From Gammaproteobacteria bacterium (lineage in GTDB: Bacteria; Pseudomonadota; Gammaproteobacteria; Steroidobacterales; Steroidobacteraceae), in the NCBI GenBank assembly GCA_030040235.1, contig JASHUC010000285.1:1-9981 (forward strand): a DNA stretch of 9,981 nucleotides, given 5' to 3'. Made by a program: the position numbers and the translations under genes. Below the pieces are notes generated by a model, which saw only the letters and a list, made by a program, of their open reading frames with translations, made no database searches and was not told where the DNA came from. Each line of letters starts with the position of its first letter. Position 1 is the first letter of the stretch. Below, piece by piece: positions 5,961 to 9,981 of the stretch.

Positions 5961-7223
5961 ATGCCCCGACCGACCGCCAGGCAGCGCCAGAGCTGTGCCG
6001 CACCCCCTCAGGATGCGCCCTCGATTCGCGAGAGCATCGCTCTCGTGTCGCGCCAGCCGATCTACGGCCCCGGCATGGAGGTGATCGCGTACGAGGTTCT
6101 ATATCAGCAGGACGCGCGCGATGCGACCATCAGGATCGTCGCCGATGCGGCGCTCGAGATCGGTCTCGACCGGCTGGCCGGTGGGTTGCCGGTGCACATC
6201 GACTATCCCCGCGAGCTGCTCATCTGCGATTCCCCGCCGTCGGTGCATCCGGAGCGGGTCGTCATCGAGATGGCTGCGGACACGCCGAGCGATTCGGCGC
6301 TCATCGAGGGTTTGAGAGCGCTGCGCGCCCGGGGGCATCGCATCGCCCTCGAGGACTACTCCGCGCCTGTCGAGGGGGCCGCGCGAGCCGACCCGGCGCT
6401 GCTCGAGACCGTGGACATCGTCAAGGTCAACGTGTCGCGCCACACTCGAGAGCAGCTCGAGCGACTCGCGGCCGCCATGCGCGGGCGCGGCACCACGCTG
6501 TTTGCCGAGCAGGTCGAGACGGTCGAGCAGTTCGAGGAATGCGCGCAGATGGGCTTCCGGGGCTTCCAAGGTGATTTCCTGCATCGGCCCCAGACCTTCA
6601 AGGCTCAGCGCGTGCCCTCGAGCAGGCTCTCCACGTTGCGCCTGATCTCGGCGCTTCAGGACCCGAACTTCTCGCTGCAGGAGATCGAATCCCTGGTCGC
6701 GCGGGACATCTCCCTCTCCTATCGAGTTCTTCGCTGCATCAATTCGAGCTTCTACAACCTGCCGCGAAAGGTCGAATCGATCCGCCAGGCGATCGTGATC
6801 CTCGGTGTGGACAATCTGCGCCAGCTCGCCACGCTCGTCGCGCTGCAGGGCTTCGAGAATCGTCCGGCGAGTCTGTTCCTCACCGCCATGGTGCGCGCAA
6901 GAATGTGCGAGCAGCTGGCGCGCCTTGCGGGCGCGAAGGACACCGGGCCGTACTTCATCACCGGCCTCTTCTCTCTGCTCGAGGTGCTGACCGGCATCCC
7001 GGCACCGGATCTGTTCGATCAGCTTCCGCTCAGCGAGACGGTCGAGCGTGCCCTGGTCTCGCAGGAAGGCGACATGGGGGCGGCTCTCAAGTGCGCACGA
7101 GCTTACGAGCGCGCCTCGTGGCGGCGGGTCGCCTATGGGGGCTTGAGCCCCGAGCTGATCCGCGCGGCCTACGTCGATGCGGTGTTCTGGGCCGAGCGTG
7201 CCCAGGCGCTCACGGCAACATAA
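5961..7223 (+). CDS. EAL-HDOD domain signalling protein, EAL half degenerate
   Basis: Cytoplasmic protein of the YuxH class: an EAL domain (about 24-215) fused to an HDOD domain (about 222-410). These usually act as regulators rather than enzymes. In the EAL half some c-di-GMP phosphodiesterase residues stay (E45 in YEVL, E103 in VIEM, K155, E183 in FAEQVET, Q203 in GFQGDF), but three key ones change: metal-binding Asn to D81 (HIDY), the Asp pair to E131-D132 (LEDY), and the Asp of KxD to N157 (VKVN). It is probably inactive. The HDOD half has SLSYRVLRCINSSFYNLPRKVESIRQAIVILG, typical of the family, and lacks the HD metal pair. ATG 5961 gives 420 residues, normal length. The frame stays open upstream to 5685 but that overlaps the pagL-like gene. 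No ribosome site is seen: CCTCCT precedes the ATG, so the start is less certain. Confidence 0.9.
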   Translation: MPRPTARQRQSCAAPPQDAPSIRESIALVSRQPIYGPGMEVIAYEVLYQQDARDATIRIVADAALEIGLDRLAGGLPVHIDYPRELLICDSPPSVHPERVVIEMAADTPSDSALIEGLRALRARGHRIALEDYSAPVEGAARADPALLETVDIVKVNVSRHTREQLERLAAAMRGRGTTLFAEQVETVEQFEECAQMGFRGFQGDFLHRPQTFKAQRVPSSRLSTLRLISALQDPNFSLQEIESLVARDISLSYRVLRCINSSFYNLPRKVESIRQAIVILGVDNLRQLATLVALQGFENRPASLFLTAMVRARMCEQLARLAGAKDTGPYFITGLFSLLEVLTGIPAPDLFDQLPLSETVERALVSQEGDMGAALKCARAYERASWRRVAYGGLSPELIRAAYVDAVFWAERAQALTAT

Positions 7224-7226
7224 CGC

Positions 7227-8735
7227 TCAATAGCGCGCGAGCAGCGCCTCGATATCCGCGCGCTCCGCATCGAGCGCCTTGCCGAGCGGAACGTGCCGCA
7301 GGCGATCGGTACCGTTCACGATCTCGGCGAAGGCGATCCAGCCGCCGTCGTGCTTGCGCAGAAAGCCCGCGATCCCGCAGACCGAGTAGGGGTTCTCCAT
7401 CGTGCCGGTTTTGAGAGCGACTCGATCGAGCCATGCCGCGCTGCCGTTGCGCAGAAACTCGAACGGCGCATCGCGCGGCACGACGAGACTCCCGTAGAAG
7501 GCCGGAAAACGTCGCGCGTCGTGATACTCGTGCGCAAGCAGGCCGACGAGGTCGCTCGCCGAGAGACGATTCTGCGGTGTGAGACCGCTGCCGCTGAGAA
7601 TCAGCGGGCCGGCGCCCGTGCGTCCATGGCCCGGCGGCTCGAGATGCGCGAGGAAATCGGCAAGCACGCGGCCCGCGTCGGAGAGTCGCAGCGTCGGCTG
7701 CTCGGAGACGCTCGCCGCGACATCGAGCGCGAGCACGTCGGCGATATAGTTGTTCGAGAAGCGCAGCATCCGGCCGAGTTGCTCGCGAAGCGAGAGGCCC
7801 TCGGTCGATGCGAGCACCTCGACGTGCGCCGGCAAAGGCTCGGCGCTCACGATGACCGGGCCCTCGACTGCGACGCCGATCTCCCGCAGCGATTGGCAGA
7901 GGAGCAAGCCGATACCGCGTGCCGGATCGGACATCGCGCGGTAAACCCGTTGCGGGTCGCCCACGGGCACCTCGCCACCGACGCGCAACCGGTCGCCGGA
8001 GGCATCCGTCACACGCTCGATCCATAGACTCTGCCGGCCCCCGGCACGCACCGTCTTCACGATGCCGTCCACCTTGAGGGGCAGCTTGGAAACGTCGCAG
8101 CCGTCCACGAGAGCCGCTGCGCCCGGGAGCGTCGGGCGTACGAGCACGCACCAGGTACCGAAATCGACTCCGATCGCAGCGAGCGGCGCGTTGTAGGCCT
8201 TGTCACTCTCGCGCAACGCCTCGCACCGGTCCTGCGTTTCGCAAGATTCCGCGCGGAAGGGCGCCGGAGCGACGATGAGCCGTCCGCGCACACGCGTAAC
8301 GCCGGCGCCGCGCAGCTGCGCGGCGAGTGCCCAGAGCGAGTGATCGTCGAGTGAGGGATCACCCGCTCCCTGAAGAATGAGGTCCCCCTCGAGCTCACCC
8401 CCCGCGACCCGCGCGGTGCTGAGCAGGCGCGTGGTGAACATCTTGTCGGCCGGCCAGGTCTCGAGGGCGGCAGCCGCCGTGGCGAGCTTGGTGAGCGAGG
8501 CCGGCGTGAGGCGGGTGTCGGCGTCGAACTGCTCGATCATCTTCCCGCTCTGCAGGTCGAGCGCGGAAGCCGTGACCGCCGCCCCGTCCGCCTGGAGGGC
8601 GGCGAGAGCACGAAAGGCGGCATGCGCCGGCGTGCCGACTGCGAGCGCGATGCTCAGGAGCGCTGCGGCGAGCCCCGCAGGCGGCAAATGTCCGCTGCCG
8701 CGCGGCCAATTCTTGCCGGTCTCCCTTGCATGCAT
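7227..8735 (-). CDS. dacB: D-alanyl-D-alanine carboxypeptidase/endopeptidase, PBP4 type (peptidase S13)
   Basis: Periplasmic penicillin-binding protein that trims the stem peptide of peptidoglycan and cuts cross-links. In the 502 residues a signal peptide (about 1-39, ending GTPAHA) is followed by the catalytic SxxK (S80-L-T-K83, in LTPASLTKLATAA), an inserted domain II/III stretch (about 105-300) typical of class C PBPs, SxN as S327-N-N (RFSNNYIADVLA), SGSGLTPQNRLSASDL (381-396), and KTG (K442-T-G, in LKTGTMENPYSVCGIAG). All three active-site motifs are in order and intact, so it should be active and penicillin-binding. Length fits DacB (about 480-500). It ends 3 bp from the stop of the convergent EAL-HDOD gene; both genes must be read to their ends with little room for a terminator. 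GGAG lies 11 bases before ATG 8735, rather far. Confidence 0.95.
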   Translation of the reverse strand: MHARETGKNWPRGSGHLPPAGLAAALLSIALAVGTPAHAAFRALAALQADGAAVTASALDLQSGKMIEQFDADTRLTPASLTKLATAAAALETWPADKMFTTRLLSTARVAGGELEGDLILQGAGDPSLDDHSLWALAAQLRGAGVTRVRGRLIVAPAPFRAESCETQDRCEALRESDKAYNAPLAAIGVDFGTWCVLVRPTLPGAAALVDGCDVSKLPLKVDGIVKTVRAGGRQSLWIERVTDASGDRLRVGGEVPVGDPQRVYRAMSDPARGIGLLLCQSLREIGVAVEGPVIVSAEPLPAHVEVLASTEGLSLREQLGRMLRFSNNYIADVLALDVAASVSEQPTLRLSDAGRVLADFLAHLEPPGHGRTGAGPLILSGSGLTPQNRLSASDLVGLLAHEYHDARRFPAFYGSLVVPRDAPFEFLRNGSAAWLDRVALKTGTMENPYSVCGIAGFLRKHDGGWIAFAEIVNGTDRLRHVPLGKALDAERADIEALLARY

Positions 8736-8891
8736 CTAATTCGCCGCTCCACTCGCTCCCGTGTTCGAGCCCACTCGACACGAAACTCGAGCGATTTGCA
8801 AGGCTACCCCGCCGATTCGTGCGGCACTGCGCCCCGCTCGGCGACCGCGGGTGCGTTTCCTGCGAGGCGCTCCACAGAAGGCGCCAGGACT

Positions 8892-8908
8892 CTGGCGAGG
8901 ATCTTGCT
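8892..8908 (+). promoter_or_regulatory. Sigma-54 (RpoN) -24/-12 promoter
   Basis: CTGGCGAGGATCTTGCT matches the YTGGCACGRNNNTTGCW consensus at all fixed positions but two (AC is GA). The invariant GG (8894-8895) and GC (8906-8907) are separated by exactly 10 bases, as required. Transcription should begin near 8919, 22 bp before ATG 8941, with GGAGG (8927-8931) in between, so order and spacing are right. Sigma-54 promoters need an enhancer-binding protein; I saw no clear upstream site for one. Found by eye. Confidence 0.7.
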
Positions 8909-8940
8909 TATACCAGCCAGGGTATCGGAGGTCTTTCGCT

Positions 8941-9633
8941 ATGACCATCGGCAATGTTTCCGGGATGAGCACCATCCTTTCGAAGCTCGGCTTGTACGGC
9001 AATGCGGCGCAATCCGCCGCCGCAGGATCCGGCTCCAGCGGGGCTGCGAGCACGGTGGCCGCCTCTTCGCAGAGCGGCGGGTTCACGAACACGATCGTGC
9101 AGGCGCTGTCGCAAATCGGCGTGAGCGGCGCATCGAGTGCGCTCGGCACCGGTGCATCGAGCTCGTCTTCGTCCTCCTCATCAGGCAGCTCGCAGAGCGC
9201 CTCCCAGGCCCTGCAGAGCTTCATGCAGAGTCTGCTCACGGCGCTGCAGACGCAGGCCGCGGCGAACGGCGCTCAGCAGGGCGCGAGCGCCACGAGCGCA
9301 TCCGGCACCCGCGCGAGCGGACACCACCATGGACACGGACACCACGGCGGCGGCGGGGGCCTGCAGAGCCTCATTCAACAGCTGAGCGCCTCCTCGAGCG
9401 CCTCCTCGAGCGCCACATCGACCGCGACCTCGGCGAGCTCTTCCGCATCGGGAAGTGCGACGGCAACGGCGGCCAACGCGTCGCTCGGTTCGCTTCAGCA
9501 GAGCTTCAATAACCTCGTGAGCGCAGTGGGCGGAGCCGGCAGCCAGGTCACCCTCAGCAACTTCCTCACGACGCTGTCGAGCGATCTCTCGACGGGAGCC
9601 CGCACGGGCAGCCTGGTGAGCGCGCAGGCGTAA
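8941..9633 (+). CDS. Ser/Ala/Gly-rich low-charge protein with His cluster, unknown function
   Basis: I do not recognise it. ATG 8941 with GGAGG 9 bases before gives 230 residues. Composition is extreme: only four charged residues (K15, R124, D215, R221), no Cys, Trp or Glu. Nine serines run together at 73-81, written with five different codons (TCG, AGC, TCT, TCC, TCA), so it is kept at protein level rather than by slippage. A His cluster, HHHGHGHH (128-135), is followed by five Gly. Four short amphipathic segments stand out: LQSFMQSLLTAL (91-102), LQSLIQQL (141-148), LQQSFNNLVSAV (185-196) and LSNFLTTLSSDL (205-216), joined by Ser/Ala/Thr linkers. There is no signal peptide. Possible roles: metal binding, or an exported filament or linker protein; neither is shown. 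A sigma-54 promoter drives it, and a response regulator gene follows by 49 bp. Confidence 0.85.
   Translation: MTIGNVSGMSTILSKLGLYGNAAQSAAAGSGSSGAASTVAASSQSGGFTNTIVQALSQIGVSGASSALGTGASSSSSSSSSGSSQSASQALQSFMQSLLTALQTQAAANGAQQGASATSASGTRASGHHHGHGHHGGGGGLQSLIQQLSASSSASSSATSTATSASSSASGSATATAANASLGSLQQSFNNLVSAVGGAGSQVTLSNFLTTLSSDLSTGARTGSLVSAQA
9385..9414 (+). repeat. 12-bp direct repeat inside the Ser/Ala-rich gene
   Basis: AGCGCCTCCTCG occurs twice in a row (9385-9396, 9397-9408) followed by a half copy, AGCGCC (9409-9414). It encodes the SASS repeat of the linker near residues 149-158. The length is a multiple of three, so gain or loss of units would keep the reading frame. Confidence 0.75.
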
Positions 9634-9657
9634 TCGCGCGCGCAGAGTTGCCCGCTC

Positions 9658-9674
9658 TCTCGCCGTCGGCGAGA
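9658..9674. promoter_or_regulatory. 17-bp inverted repeat before the response regulator gene
   Basis: TCTCGCCG (9658-9665), T, CGGCGAGA (9667-9674): perfect 8-bp arms with a one-base centre, ending 8 bases before ATG 9683. As DNA it is a possible operator; as RNA it would fold to a 7-bp stem that could cover the ribosome-binding region, where no clear Shine-Dalgarno is visible. It lacks a T-tract, so it is not a standard terminator. Confidence 0.55.
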
Positions 9675-9682
9675 CTGGCCTC

Positions 9683-9981
9683 ATGCGCGTTCTGGTCGTC
9701 GAAGATGACCGGATGATCGCCGAGGCGGTACGGACGGCCCTCGAGCAGGACGGTTACGCAGTCGAGTGCATTCGCGACGGTGCGGGCGCTGCCGCGGCCC
9801 TCGGCACCTCGAGCTTCGATATCGTCCTGCTCGATCTCGGCCTGCCGAAGCGCTCGGGCCTCGAGGTGCTGCGCGAAGCGCGCCGCCAGGGCGCAACCAC
9901 TCCCGTCATCATCATCACCGCACGGGATGACGTTCACAGCCGCGTCGCCGGGCTCGACTCGGGCGCCGACGACTACCTCGT
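9683..9981 (+). CDS. OmpR-family response regulator, receiver domain (cut by window end)
   Basis: A DNA-binding regulator switched by phosphate from a partner histidine kinase. The first 99 residues are present and form nearly a full receiver domain: acidic pocket D8-D9 (VLVVEDDR), phosphate-accepting D51 (IVLLDLGLPKRSG), switch T79 (VIIITARDD), then the VAGLDSGADDYLV stretch typical of OmpR/QseB/PmrA members. The DNA-binding winged helix and any kinase gene would lie beyond the window. Start ATG 9683 is clear, 49 bp after the Ser/Ala-rich gene, but no strong ribosome site is seen; a palindrome sits right before it. OmpR family is judged from the receiver alone; QseB is the closest I can name, without claiming it. 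Confidence 0.9.
   Translation, partial: MRVLVVEDDRMIAEAVRTALEQDGYAVECIRDGAGAAAALGTSSFDIVLLDLGLPKRSGLEVLREARRQGATTPVIIITARDDVHSRVAGLDSGADDYL

Noticed and set aside
9322..9345. HHHGHGHH as a cloning tag or artefact
   Set aside because: It is broken by Gly, uses both CAC and CAT, and sits mid-protein in a natural reading frame; no vector sequence nearby.
8622..9512. Plus-strand 296-codon frame across the dacB start and the Ser/Ala-rich gene
   Set aside because: Crosses two well-supported genes and the sigma-54 promoter; Arg-rich low-information product.

Overview
This is a GC-rich chromosomal window with compact coding on both strands. Gene content points to a Gram-negative proteobacterium: an outer-membrane lipid A deacylase-like barrel, an EmrAB-type tripartite pump, a DacB peptidase and a DUF6152 protein. 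A gammaproteobacterium of the Steroidobacter/Nevskia/Xanthomonas type is my best guess. That is inference from gene types and base composition, not from any marker gene.

Layout: (a) Bases 1-2326 hold a minus-strand multidrug efflux operon, read marR-like regulator, emrA-like adaptor, emrB-like transporter, the last cut by the window edge. Its control region (2257-2326) has a perfect TATAAT, an 11-bp-arm palindrome just downstream (probable MarR operator) and a consensus TGTGA-N6-TCACA CRP/Clp-like site. (b) Bases 2343-3653 hold a second minus-strand operon of two secreted proteins, DUF6152 followed by an unnamed DLTGTW protein, with its own sigma-70-like promoter. (c) Bases 3671-5077 encode a Spinster-type MFS transporter on the same strand. 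(d) From about 5078 transcription diverges: a PagL-like lipid A 3-O-deacylase (5263-5829), then an EAL-HDOD signalling protein (5961-7223), both on plus. (e) A DacB/PBP4-type peptidase (7227-8735, minus) converges on the EAL-HDOD gene with a 3-bp gap. (f) After a divergent 205-bp spacer comes a plus-strand gene for an odd Ser/Ala/Gly-rich, His-cluster protein with almost no charged residues, preceded by a very good sigma-54 (-24/-12) promoter. (g) The window ends inside an OmpR-family response regulator.

How they fit: three modules deal with the envelope (drug efflux, lipid A remodelling, peptidoglycan trimming) and two with signalling (EAL-HDOD, response regulator). The least explained parts are the sigma-54-driven low-charge protein and the DUF6152/DLTGTW secreted pair. 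I see no tRNA, rRNA, CRISPR array, insertion sequence or phage gene, and no gene-free stretch over 300 bases.
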